Below, piece after piece: positions 46,001 through 56,587 of a stretch of DNA of 64,000 nucleotides (positions are counted from its first letter, which is position 1; the number at the start of each line of letters is the position of its first letter). Position numbers and translations under genes: made by a program. This stretch comes from Verpa conica (lineage: Eukaryota > Ascomycota > Pezizomycetes > Pezizales > Morchellaceae): positions 992,001-1,056,000 of the forward strand of contig JAUFSD010000020.1 of the NCBI GenBank assembly GCA_033030425.1, in the 5' to 3' direction. The notes under the pieces were generated by a model. That model searched no databases. It saw only the letters and a list, made by a program, of their open reading frames with translations, and was not told the DNA's origin.

Positions 46001-46978
46001 GCAGAAAGCAACGGAGAGACACCACTACATATGGCGGTGCGCCTTGGGGGGCAAGTAACAATGGACTTGCTTCTTTCAAGGCCTGAGGTGAATGTGAATG
46101 CCACAAAAGACAACGGAGAGACACCACTACATACGGCGGTGCGCTCTGGCAGGCAAGAAACAATAAACTTGCTTCTTTCGAGGTTTGAGGTGGATGTGAA
46201 TGCCGTAAACAACAACGGACAGACACCGCTGCATATTGCAGTGCATTAGAGGGGGCAAGTAACAATAAACTTACTTCTTTTGAAGCGCGAGGTAAATGTG
46301 AATGCCGTGAACAGTGGTGGAGAGACACCACTACACTTAGCATCTTACACAGGGTGCGTAGAGGCGGTCGAGTTACTACTTGCTAGGGATCTTGTCAAGG
46401 TAAATGTCCTGAATAAGATTAATATGACGCCATTGGACAATGCCACCACACAGCTACCATGGCCGGGATGGCAATCTGGCGGCTCCGAGGATTCAGGGTC
46501 CAGCAGAACCCGTATTGTGGAATTATTGCGCTAAAAGAATGGACAGACTGGAGATGAAATTCGCCAGCTTGCAAGAACACCAAATCTACCATATTTTTAT
46601 AGCCTCCAAGCTAATGACCGGATCCCTCCTCAAATTGATTTGGTTGGTGCTGAGTCTGCCCAAAACACTCCTTCTCTTACGGCGGTCACCACCCAAGATT
46701 CGACCTCCGGTTGCGGCGCATCTCTACTGCCACGCCCAGCCGATGTACCAGCCCGGGAGATTCCAGTATCCAAGGTGGTACAGCGCTCTATTGAAACCAA
46801 ACCCCCATGCCCTAGTCTCCACAATTCATCAAGGGCCTCTATTCCTACTATCGAAAGCCCTACCGACGAGGCTATCAGCAGCTCCAGCTCGGTGCTCTCC
46901 CGAACCTCCAGCACAGTGTTTTCGAGCCAGGAAGGGCAGACTCCAGGGCGGAAACGACGTTTTTCAAGGGTTGGGTAG
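43007..46978 (+). pseudogene. HeLo-NACHT-ankyrin NLR gene with two in-frame stops
   Basis: Fungal STAND/NLR-type gene. Exon 1 (43007-43565) encodes a HeLo domain (EPISMAVGTALGVVGLYGAC), the membrane-targeting cell-death domain of heterokaryon-incompatibility proteins. Introns fit 43566-43626 (less certain) and 43690-43739 (GTAAGT ... CTAAC ... TAG). Exon 3 has the NACHT P-loop HGGPGIGKT (about 43911), Walker B LAIDGYDEC and 11-12 ankyrin repeats (45320-46440) of the TPLHxAVRxGGQE type. The single frame runs to 46978 but meets TAG at 46247 (inside a repeat) and TAA at 46532; the open sequence continues past both. The predicted product ends in the ankyrins. A Ser-rich tail follows. Confidence 0.8.
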
Positions 46979-47331
46979 CCCTTCCTATATAACAAAGCCA
47001 TCCCTTGTATCTGACAAGAACCAAACGTTTCGCTTTCTCTTCGTTCGGTCTTAATGTATCGTGAATTTGATTCATTAGTCTTATTTTCTTTATATATTTC
47101 CTTTCTCCATAGTACCTGAAATTGATATAACAACGCAGAAAAGGATAGATTCAGCAAAGTAAAAGTTATATGTAGCACTGATAGAATAGTTTCTTACTTT
47201 ACTCTTTCAATTTCTATTTCCTACATCAATTGATATGCAACTCAACACCAATCCAAAGCCCCTCATAGGATAGCGAGCCACTGAGAAGTCTACACGCTCC
47301 GAGATAGAGGTAATAAATTCAGTAGTTCGAT
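46979..47331. other. short intergenic stretch
   Basis: AT-rich 3' flank of the NLR gene up to the MULE target site. Nothing recognised. Confidence 0.4.
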
Positions 47332-47470
47332 ATTGTCTAGGGAGAAAACCTTTCCTATGCCAGCGCTCTGGGCGCACATCTTCCAGATGCCAGCCAACAC
47401 TAAATAATGCCAGCCAAAATGTAAGACTTCATTTAAAACATAATTTAAAAGTGCTTTGGTCATTGTTTCC

Positions 47471-48093
47471 TGTAGCGGGGGTCCAGAGGAGCGTGCCTAG
47501 GTGACACGGACAAAGGGCTTGGGTACTTCGGGAAGCGAGGAGAACTTTGGATGGCGGCAGTGATTCTTCGATAAAATTCTTAGATATAACAAATCTAAGA
47601 AACAGAGAATTTCTTTGATAAACTAAGAGAACAAGAGATTGCGTAACGAAAGAAATCCCACCAAGAGGGGTGGAGCCCTCCTCTTATATACCCTTCTTTC
47701 CTTCCGTACAACCCTAAACCCAACTCCCGTTTTCCCGGTTACTTTTACTCATTACAAAACGGCATTGAACATACTATGTTCGACGCGCAAGTCCCTTTTC
47801 TATAATGTTTCCATACAAAATCTACTTCCCTCCTAACTCCTCGATCATACACGCTAGTCCCGTTCCACTTTCTTCCGCAGTGCCTAAACTCTCTGGGCTT
47901 CCGCTCTACCCGTTCCCCGATGCCCCACCTACGCTCCGTATGACAAGATAGCCTATCCGACCCGGAACTGGTTTCTCTCTCGTAATTGCTAAGTTATGCA
48001 CGCACCCGGAGGCGGTTCGACCTTCTGGTGAGAGTGAAGATAAATGTAACCCGCTTCTACGGGTGTTGACTACTTGCGGAGCTGCCCGTGACA
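47471..48093 (-). mobile_element. solo LTR inside the MULE, 623 bp
   Basis: Read on the minus strand it starts TGTCACGGGCAGCTCCG and ends CCCGCTACA. Block order matches 57649-58276 (GTTACGCAATCTCTTGTTC, TATATAAG). Flanks TTTCC (47466-47470) and TTTTC (48094-48098) are a 4-of-5 match, an aged target duplication. The MULE was present before the retroelement inserted. Confidence 0.75.
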
Positions 48094-48250
48094 TTTTCCT
48101 TCACAACACGTACTATAGCCAAAAGCTTCTATAATAACAAACAAACCAAAATTATTTAATATGTAAGTATAACTTTGAAAATCATCATACCGGCTATTCT
48201 ACAATCCACTCCAGCACTTATTCTACTATTGAGTAAACTATTTTTTTATA

Positions 48251-49977
48251 ATGTCTATTGAAATTGGAACTCTTTTTCTATCCTGGGAAAATCTGAAGGA
48301 AGAAGTGCAAAACTGGGCTGTGAATTGTCATTTGGCATTTAGTGTGATTAAAAAGAACATCTGTCGAGTCGATTACCGATGTCGTGATAGGGGATCCAGA
48401 TGCTCCTGGTGTGTATATGCATCCATAACAAAAAACAACGAAATTTGAACAAAAATAGTTAATCCACAACATATATTGCTGGTGCAAACCAAGTGCTTCA
48501 AGACGTACACAACACACAATCTTGGCTTCATCAAACAGTTCCTCAACACTTGTTTGTTACCCAAGATACAGAAGTTTGAGAAATTATCGAATGTATGCAA
48601 ATGCATTATAACGACAAAATCAATCGCGAAACAACAAGAATAATACGAGCACCTCTTATAAAAGATCAATTAGAACACCAAAATGAAAAATTCCGGAAAA
48701 TCCCTAGCTATTTAGCTCTTCTACATAGCAAAAATCCTTTTTTTCACACAAACCTTCAAACAGTTCATGATAATAACTATCAATTTTCTTTTCATCAAGT
48801 TTTCATTTGTCCTGTACAGTCTCAATTATCTTTTATACAAATGCAAAAGTTTTTGGCAGTAGATGGTACTTTTCTTAAATCTCGTTTTATTCAAACACTT
48901 CTTTTTACGGTTGGAATTGACGGAAATGGACAGAATCTTTTACTTGCATGGGCTGTTGTAGAGAGTGAGAACAAGTCGTCATGGTCCTGGTTTTTATCAC
49001 TTCTTAAACAAGCAATTCCTCAGATTTTGCAAATGACTCTTATTAGTGATCGAGATAAAGGTTTACTTGCAGCCGATGAGATTTTAGGAAATAGTGTTGA
49101 TTGTTTGATTTGTTGTTTTCATTTAAAGGCAAATTTTTGTAAGCGGTTTAGTCGTATATTGGAACATTTCTTTTGGCCGATTGCAAATTCAAAAACTGTT
49201 GAAGAGTATACAGTTCAGATGGAAGCTCTGCGTCATGCCAATAGCTCAGCTGCAGCTTATTTGGAAGGTGTTGAACTAGGTCTATGGGTAACAGCATACT
49301 TTACCGGCAAATCCTACGATCATAAAACATCAAACGTTGTTGAATCAATGAATAATATTTTTAAAGACAAGCGGGAAGTTTCAATTCTAGATTTTCTTAA
49401 TGAAATCTGGTATATAACTATGGCAGAATGATTTAAAAGACTTACCGAAGCCACTCGAATCAAACACCAACAAATACACACCAATTATTGTCTTCAACAA
49501 TTAATCCTAAGTCGGCAATGGGCAATGAAAAATACTGTACGAATGTCTAGTCAGACTATAGGCGAAGTCATTCAAGCAAATGATTGGGTGTATATTGTTG
49601 ACTTGGAATTACGAAGTTGTGATTGTGGAAAGTTTCAAGAGAATGGAATACCGTGTGGACATGTCTATAGTTGCATATATGCTCTTGGAAAGTCTTCTCA
49701 AGATTATGTTCCAGATACTTTCACTGTATCCACATGGAAAAATACGTACTTTAGCAATCTATCACCAATATCTCTTGACGATATTCCAAATTCCAATATA
49801 AACGTTCCATGCAATCCACCGATTAAGCAACGAGCACCCATGGGCCGACCACAAGTAGCTCAAATGACTTCGGGATTACAACGAAAAAAAGCCGCTAGAC
49901 TACAAGCACAACTCAATCATACTGAACCACTACCGAATCAAGGATCAAGTAGTCAATCGTGCCGAAACTGTGGCTAA
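48251..49977 (+). pseudogene. MULE (MuDR) transposase, broken
   Basis: N-terminus SIEIGTLFLSWENLKEEVQ and CSWCVYAS match the MuDR N-terminal domain. After TGA at 48446 and a frameshift, the main frame from about 48500 has the MULE DDE domain (FLAVDGTFLKSRF, LISDRDKGLLAADE, CCFHLKANFCKRF), then a SWIM zinc finger (CDCGKFQENGIPCGH, about 49620-49665) and a basic tail. Additional stops: TGA near 48572 and TGA at 49429-49431, where relatives would have Trp (AEWFKRLTEAT). The last change is TGG to TGA. The catalytic residues otherwise look intact. It would cut and join transposon ends in the nucleus if repaired. Confidence 0.85.
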
Positions 49978-50167
49978 TTTGATTATAATAAATGTTCATG
50001 TTTTGAGAAAATAAAGCCTTAAATCTAATTATGTACTAATTTCAAGTGATAGTCTATGTTTTAGTTTTTAAAATAACTTTAATTTGTTTTAAATATTTTT
50101 AATAGCTTGTAATTTTTTATTTTAATACAACAAATAATTGTAACAACTAAAGTTAATATAAATTTAA

Positions 50168-51675
50168 CTATTTTCTACTACTTTGGGCCTCATACTCGGC
50201 ACGCAAGGCTTCATGCAAAGTAGATACAAAAGAATATCTAACACCATCCCAGGCTAGAGTATAATGCTCAAGTTTACTTCCCATAATAGCTCTGATACTT
50301 CCAGGTTGATAAACAAAGCGTTTCTGAAGTTGAGTTAAGCATAAGTCACCACCTTTAAAACCCCCCATTGGAGCCATCATTGCCCAAACATTAACCAAGC
50401 ATGCATGAAGTGCAAAGCATTCATTTTCATCAGTCGCCCAAAACAATTTTTTTTCCAATGGCATAGCAGAAATAATTTCCTGACAAAGATTTCTTATCTT
50501 AAAATCAATAGCACCTAGCAAAAATCGTTTAGCATAAGTAATATTGGCAAAAGTTCTGAAAAGCTTTGCTAAAACTAGTTTAACATGTTGAGGAATAGCG
50601 CTAGTATCTTTGGTAATACAAGAACCTTTATTCGAATGACCACGTTCCATCCAAATACCCTAATGATAAACTCCATCTATAGCCCATGGTGTCTAACAGA
50701 ATTGAGGATTAGCAAGAAGCCAGTTTTTATATTCTTTATGGCTTTAATCTTGTGGCATACTGGGGGGATGAATATCGGCATATTCTTCCAAGTTGTAATG
50801 AGTATATTCTACAATCCACTTTCCAACTTTTAGTCCATATACCAAATCAAACCCAGCACTAAAAAAAACAAAAACTTGGTGGTATTTGCAGTCTAAAGCG
50901 ACATAGAAACCACCATCTTGTAAATTGATTTGTTGAAGGGGATTGCCCAGTTTTTCCACGTCGGATAGAGTACTATGAGGTAGCAAAGCCGGCCGACGTT
51001 TGTCGTCAATGTTGAACTTAAAAAAAACCTCAATTGTATTTGCTAAATGAATTATAATTAAATCAAAAACTCAAATAAATCAATTATTGTATCATAAAAA
51101 CCACTTACCATGTTTTCCAAAAACATGTTTAAAAGTTTTCTCTCCAGCTATTCTAGCCACTTCAGATTTTTCCATAGTAGCTTTAGAAAGAGTCATCCAT
51201 TTGTCCAACCTCTTCTCTAGTGCTCTGTCAGAGATAGATTTTTTGTAGTCTTTACTAAGCTTATCCGTAGCTCTGCAGTTGTCTGGTTGGTAGGAGTGAT
51301 CAATTAAGTCCATCAGCAAAAGTACTTTTCAATCCCAGAGCATCCCTGGGACAACTGTGGGACAAATTACATAGTAGCTGGAGACACCACCCAGTCCCAA
51401 GAGACAAAATGCCTGTCCCTGGGATGGATCTTGGGACTGGGTGGTGTCTCTATTCTGTCCCAATTGTGTCCCAGTTGTGTCCCCCACTGTCCCCCTTATC
51501 CCTGAGACTATCTGGGACTATTTTTAAAGAAAAAAAAACTTTTGCTGATGTCGGCCATATGGGGGGGTTTTAAGAATTTCTTTTCTTGTTGGTTGGTGTA
51601 AAGGGGTGCTTTGAGTTTCCCTGCTGCCGTCCTCATTGCTGCAGTTGGATATTGAAGAGTAGTATTGTTGTCCAT
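50168..51675 (-). pseudogene. MULE-borne gene, TET/JBP-like 2OG dioxygenase (inferred)
   Basis: Start ATG 51675. A MITE at 51311-51550 interrupts codon 42. An intron fits 51043-51108 (GTAAGT ... TTTAG). The three coding pieces total 1200 nt, 399 codons plus stop, in one frame. Three internal stops (TAA at 50744, then TAG twice before 50655) each sit where a CAA/CAG-to-stop transition would explain them. The C-terminus has HACLVNVW, GGFKGGDLCLTQL, YQPGSI, KLEHY and GVRYSFVST. The order H-x-D-x-x-N ... GG ... PG ... LxH ... GxRxS is that of the TET/JBP dioxygenase core, except that the metal-binding Asp is Cys here. Alternative: an unrelated double-stranded beta-helix protein. Confidence 0.55.
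51311..51550. mobile_element. CATCAGC-ended MITE, 240 bp, inside the MULE gene
   Basis: Ends CATCAGCAAAAGT and ACTTTTGCTGATG with TC directly repeated outside (51309-51310 and 51551-51552). Conceptual removal restores the reading frame of the host gene. It contains a perfect 21-bp stem (arms 51381-51401 and 51430-51450). The superfamily is uncertain; the 2-bp duplication is not TA. Confidence 0.75.
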
Positions 51676-52003
51676 GGCTTTAAGAAAAGACTATAGTCTA
51701 ATACTTTCCACCTGCAAATAAAACTACAGTTTTATATTGCTTGGTTGCTGATTGTCGTGATGCTGATGGGTAAAAAGAAAGGAAAGAGAAGGTTAGAAGA
51801 AAGGGGAAGGTAGTTGTGCGGGTGGGTGGTTGTGTGGGTGAGTACAACTAGCTCTAAAAAAAGAACAAAGAAAAACTTATCTACTAGTAACTACAGCAAC
51901 CAACCATGTCTTATAAACTTGCTGGCATTACTTAGAGTTGGCTGGCATCCAAAAAGTATGCGCCCAGGGTGCTGGCATAGGAAAGGTTTTCTCATTGTCT
52001 AGG

Positions 52004-52265
52004 TGCTGGTGTTTATAGTGGGGCTGACTGTACACGGTTGTGCGACGTTCAGCTAGAGGCTTGGCGACAAGGGTAGCTGTGGAGCTCTGCGGCTGATTGG
52101 CAACAGGGATAATCATGTGAAGCTCCACCTAACCATGTCCAATGAAGAGACGACTTGTCTTGTCTCATTGTAATAATATCCCCCTGCCTTCATTGGTGAC
52201 AGGCTCTGGCTGGATACTCCATTATGCGAAAACAAGTTAAAGGTAGCCACTGCAGAAACAATGAA
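52004..52265. other. short intergenic stretch
   Basis: Flank between the MULE and the next element. Nothing recognised. Confidence 0.3.
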
Positions 52266-54390
52266 CATCAGCAAACTTGAAGGTTTCTCTCAGATGCATC
52301 AGATGCATCTGAGGCTTAGGATACAGTTGGTGGAATTCGACAATCAGGAGATAGGATATGTCTCAGAGACACTCAGCTAGCTGTCAGAGCTTTCAGGAGA
52401 GCCCCAGAGGCTCCCATAGTCAACTCTGGAGGCGTCAGGAAACGTCAGGGGACTCTATAGCCGTCTCTGGAAGGGCCTTGCTAGTCACACTGGTAGTCAC
52501 GCTGGTAGTCACGGTTTGGAGTCTTCAAAATTTTATTTATTTTACTATGTACATTTTCTAGTCTATATACAAAATACTGCTGCTTTACCCCCCTCCCCAC
52601 CTGCCCCCTGCCTGCCTGCCTGCCTGCTTGCTTGCTTGCTGCCTGCTGTCGCGCTGGGAGTCGTCTGGGGTCACGTCGAGGCGTAGGACACGGGGGGTTC
52701 GTACCGTCACGGGTAGGTTGTTTGCTTGGTGGCCCGGAGGCTGCTGGAGGCTTGCTGGGGGTGCTGGAGGCTTGCTGGAGGTCCTGGGGAGGGTCCTAGA
52801 GGGTCTGCTGCTGCTGTCGCGCTAGGGGTTCTCTAGAGGTCACGTCAACGCGTCGGACATGGGGGGTTCGTACCTCGACGGGTAGGTTATTTGCTTGGTA
52901 GCCTGAAGGCTGCTGGAGCCTTGCTGGAAGTCCTAGGGGGTCCTGCTGCTGCTGTCGCGCTGGGGGTCCTCTGGGGGTCGCGTCGACGCTTCGGATATGG
53001 GGGTTCGTACCTCGACAGGTAGGTTGTTCTCTTGGTGGCCCGGAGGCTGCTGAAGGCTGCTGGAGGCTTGCTGGGGGTCCTGGAGGGGGTCCTAGGGGGT
53101 CCTGCTGCTGCTGTCGTGCTGGGGGTCCTCTGGGGGTCCTCTGGGGGTCGCGTCGACGCGTCGGACAGAGGGGGTTCGTACCGTGACGGGTAGGTTGTTC
53201 GCTTGGTAGCCCAGAGGCTGCTGGAGCCTTGCTGGACGTCCTAGGGGGTCCTGCTGCTGCTTTCGCGCTGGGGGTCCTCTGGGGGTCGCGTCGACGCGTC
53301 GGATATGGGGGTTCGTACCTCGACAGGTTGGTTGTTCTCTTGGTGGCCCGGAGGCTGCTGAAGGCTGCTGGAGGCTTGCTGGGGGTCCTGGAGGGGGTCC
53401 TAGGGGGTCCTGCTGCTGCTGTCGTGCTGGGGGTCCTCTGGGGGTCCTCTGGGGGTCGCGTCGACGCGTCGGACAGAGGGGGTTCGTACTGTGACGGGTA
53501 GGTTGTTCGCTTGGTGGCTCGGAGGCTGCTGGAGGCTTGCTGGAGGCTTGCTGGAGGTCCTGGGGGGGTCCTAGGGGTCTGCTGCCTGCTGCTGCGCTGG
53601 ATGTCAGCTCGAGGTCCAGTCGACGCATCAGACAAAGGGTGTTCGTACCTGGACGGGTAGATTGTTTGCTTGGTGGCCCAGAGACTGCTGAAGGCTGCTG
53701 GAGCCTTGCTGGAGGTCCTAGGGGGGTTTTGCTGCAGCTGTCACGCTAGGGGTTCTCTGGGGGGTCACATTGACGCGTCAGACACGGAGTGTTTGTACCA
53801 GTACGTTGTTTGTTGGTGGCCCAGGGCCACCAGGGGCAGGCAGGCAGGCTTTGCTGGAGGAGGTTCTCGTGATTCTGAATAGGTTGTTAGCTCTATAATA
53901 GACTGCTTCTAGGTGGGGAGAGGTAGGAGGTACGGAGTTACTGCAGGTAGGGGGTTGCTGCAGGTACGCGAGACTGTGGGGACTTAGAGGATTTTGGCGA
54001 GGGTTGTGATGGGTGCAGGCCGGGTAACTGTTTAGGGACTTAGCAAATCTTAGCGAGGTGCAGGTGTTTTTCGGAAGAAATAACCCCCAAAGCTCTGATA
54101 GTTACTATCAGTGCTTTAGGTGCTGCCGTCAAGGCTTTTAGGGCTCCGTCAGACAAAGCTGCAGTAAAAAGTATTTTAGAGTTTTGGGTGCTCCAAGAGA
54201 CTCTACCGGATACTTCAGGAGACTCCACCAAAGTCCCTGAAGCCTCCCGGGAGGCGTCAGGAGACATTATGAGACTGGAGCTTCTAGAAGTTCTATCAGG
54301 ACAGTGTGGATGCATCTGATGTACAATTTTCTAAGCCTGTATCCTGACACAGTGCTTGTCCCTTCTGATACAAATTTTAGTTTGCTGATG
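52266..54390. mobile_element. CATCAGC-ended element, 2.1 kb
   Basis: Left end CATCAGCAAACT at 52266 and right end AGTTTGCTGATG at 54390, with AA repeated outside both. A subterminal CATCAGATGCATC is shared by both sides. No transposase frame is seen. The body is the minisatellite described next. Related by its ends to 51311-51550 and 54657-55585. Confidence 0.5.
52620..53870. repeat. GC-rich minisatellite, about 8 units of 140-170 bp
   Basis: Repeated order: GCTGCTGCTGTCGCGCTGGG, GGTCCTCTGGGGGTC, GCGTCGACGCGTCGGACA, GGGGGTTCGTACC, GACGGGTAGGTTGTT, then GGCTGCTGGAGGCTTGCTGG. Units start near 52650, 52815, 52955, 53112, 53264, 53420, 53590 and 53735. Long Pro/Arg-rich frames on the minus strand (up to 279 codons) and Gly-rich frames on the plus strand follow from the repeat and are not called as genes. 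Three more units lie at 54975-55320. Confidence 0.8.
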
Positions 54391-54656
54391 AATATTTTAG
54401 TTGGATGGAGTATAGTTGGAATCGGCAACTTTTATAAAGAGAGTACAGGTTATTCGGAGGGCTTAGTCTATAAGACAGTGAGAATTCCCCCGTGAGATTT
54501 GGGTATTTGCACTTCAAGCCTTATCAAGCGCTCTAAATTGTTCATAGGAAGTTAAAATCTATAATTTACCTGTCTCCGCAAAGATACCCAGGTAAGCCAT
54601 TACACTAAAATCTACCTTAACACCAGAGCCATCAAGTTGTTAAGAAGAGTGGTCAA

Positions 54657-55585
54657 CATCAGCAAAAACAAAGATTCTGCCCCGCTCTCCTGGAGAGCGG
54701 GGCGATAATTTCGCAAACCTATCCTCCTACAGGTGCTTTACGCTGCATGTCATCTCCAAGAGATCTCAGGTCGGACGCTAGCAGTCCGGGAGATGCTGGA
54801 AGAGCCTCAATAAGAGTAGAACAAAAGGTTGCGTCTAGAAGAGTCTCAATTCACAATTTTCTATTCTCTATTCTCTATGTTCTATCTAATCTATATACAA
54901 GAATATACCTGCTTTGCTGCCTCTCCCGCTATCTCCCCTCGCTTGCTTCTCTGCCCTGCTTGTCTGCTGCTGTCGCTGCTGCGCTGGAAGACAGCTTGAC
55001 GTCTAGTCGGTGTGTCGGACACGGGATGTTTGTACTGGTACGGGTAGGTTGTTCACTTGGTGACCCAGAAGCTGCTGAAGCCTTGCTGGAGTCCTGGGGG
55101 GTCTGCTGCCTGCTGCTGCGCTGGGTGTCAGGTCAAAGTCCAGTTGACGCGTCGGACCAATGGTGTTCGTACCTGGATGGGTTGGTTGTTTGCTTGGTGG
55201 CCTGGGGCTGCTGAAGAGTTGCTGGGGGTCCTGGGGGTCTTGCTGCAGCTGTCGCGCTGGAGGTCCTCTGGGGATCACATTGACGCGTCGGACTTGAGGT
55301 GTTTGTACTGGTACAGCCGCTGGTGGGAGGGACTACTGCTGGCGGTGCTATAAGGCGCTGTTTTCAATAGTTAGCATAGGTTCATAGAGTGGTAGTGAGT
55401 GGGTAGGGGGTGCTGGGAGAGAGGGGTTGCAGGCGCGTTAATGTGGTATGGCTGGGTAATACCAGCACTTCTCCAGGAGACCGGGGGCGACGGTCCCTCG
55501 CCCGGATGCTGAGGGGTTGGCAGGGCGAATTTTCTCTACCTAGGCGACAAAAATCTCCCGGAGAGTTTTTTTTTTTTTGCTGATG
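54657..55585. mobile_element. CATCAGC-ended element, 0.93 kb
   Basis: Left end CATCAGCAAAAAC and right end a T-run followed by GCTGATG. Contains an 11-bp-arm hairpin near the left end (GCCCCGCTCTC, CTG loop, 54679-54703) and three minisatellite units. Outside bases (AA left, CA right) do not clearly duplicate, so the boundaries are less sure than for its relatives. Confidence 0.4.
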
Positions 55586-55627
55586 CATATTGTTCGAAAT
55601 ACTCAGTTTTGTTTACCTAAAATTTTT

Positions 55628-55835
55628 TTTGAGTTTCAGCCAAAGTATTGCTCGTGGACAGTACAAAGAAGACAGTTTCCATTACGATTAGCTTATTCTA
55701 CTACATTTAACAGCTGTCAAGGACTTACTTTAGATCGTGTCGTTTAAAATTTACAAACTTCTGTTTTTGCCCATGGGTAACTTTATACCAATATTTCACG
55801 AGTCAGGCATAGATGTAATATTTGGTATATATTGG
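55628..55835 (+). pseudogene. Helitron-type Pif1 helicase fragment
   Basis: Encodes RRQFPLRLAYSTTFNSCQG and LTLDRVV, then after a stop FAHG-LYT-SRVRHR. This is the order of the last conserved motifs of Pif1-like helicases in Helitrons (TINKSQGQTLD ... FSHGQLYVALSRV). A TAA replaces the Gln of HGQLY. Only about 65 codons remain and no Helitron ends were located. Confidence 0.6.
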
Positions 55836-56587
55836 AAACTAATAATAAAGAGAAAGAAAAAACTACTAAAAATATAGTTTATCAGGAACTTCTTTTGTAA
55901 TAATATTATATAAAAACACAATTCAATTTAGTTATAAAAGCAATAAGTATAAAAAAACAATCTATACATTATTATAAACCTAATTCTCTACTAAGTATGG
56001 GTTTTAGTACTAATAGAAACAAAAATAACTTCCATCGCTGTCACTTTCCATCTCTACCACTTTACTCCATTCCATTCAGTTCTGTTCCTTTTTTTCCTTC
56101 TTTTCTTCCTCTTCCTCTTCTTCCCCCTCTTCCAACTCCATAAGTTCTGCCATATATTTCGCCCAAATTGTAGTCAGTCTATTTGGAGTTACAATACCCT
56201 TACCAGTTTGTTGGTAATGTATTGCAGTATCAGTAGGACCTTTAAGAGAAAGAGTTGTTCTATGCCAATTCTTTGGTTTCCAAACAACCAAAGAGTTAGT
56301 AGCTCCTTTGATTCTAATTCCATAACTGGAAATAAAAAAATGGCCTCCAGCTTCTGGGGAAAAACTCCAATGAGTGGTCCAAAAATAGCATATTTATGAG
56401 GACAAGATTCATTGTCAGTCCCTCTATTAGAAGTTAGGAAGTAGTTAAAAGAATACACAATCGGATAATATATACCTGGCATAATTTGAACCAAAAAAAC
56501 CAACTGGAGGTGCCATTTCAACTGATCATTAAACAATATTCTCACCACTAACTCTGACAGTATAATCGGCTACCTGTGATCCACCAG

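Larger units (their letters stand above)
47342..51993 (+). mobile_element. complete Mutator-like transposon, 4.65 kb
   Basis: Terminal inverted repeats of about 90 bp begin GAGAAAACCTTTCCTATGCC at 47342 and, in reverse complement, at 51993. They are bounded by a perfect 10-bp target duplication ATTGTCTAGG (47332-47341 and 51994-52003), typical of MULEs. Inside are a MuDR transposase (48251-49977, plus), a second gene (50168-51675, minus, convergent), a solo LTR (47471-48093) and a MITE (51311-51550). Without the two insertions the element is about 3.8 kb. Both genes carry stops, so this copy is inactive. Confidence 0.9.

Noticed and set aside
45568..46215. 215-codon minus-strand frame
   Set aside because: Antisense of the ankyrin repeats; the periodicity follows the sense repeats.
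52796..53635. 279-codon Pro/Arg-rich minus-strand frame and Gly-rich plus-strand frames
   Set aside because: They arise from the minisatellite, are open in several frames at once and lack a distinct start or domain.
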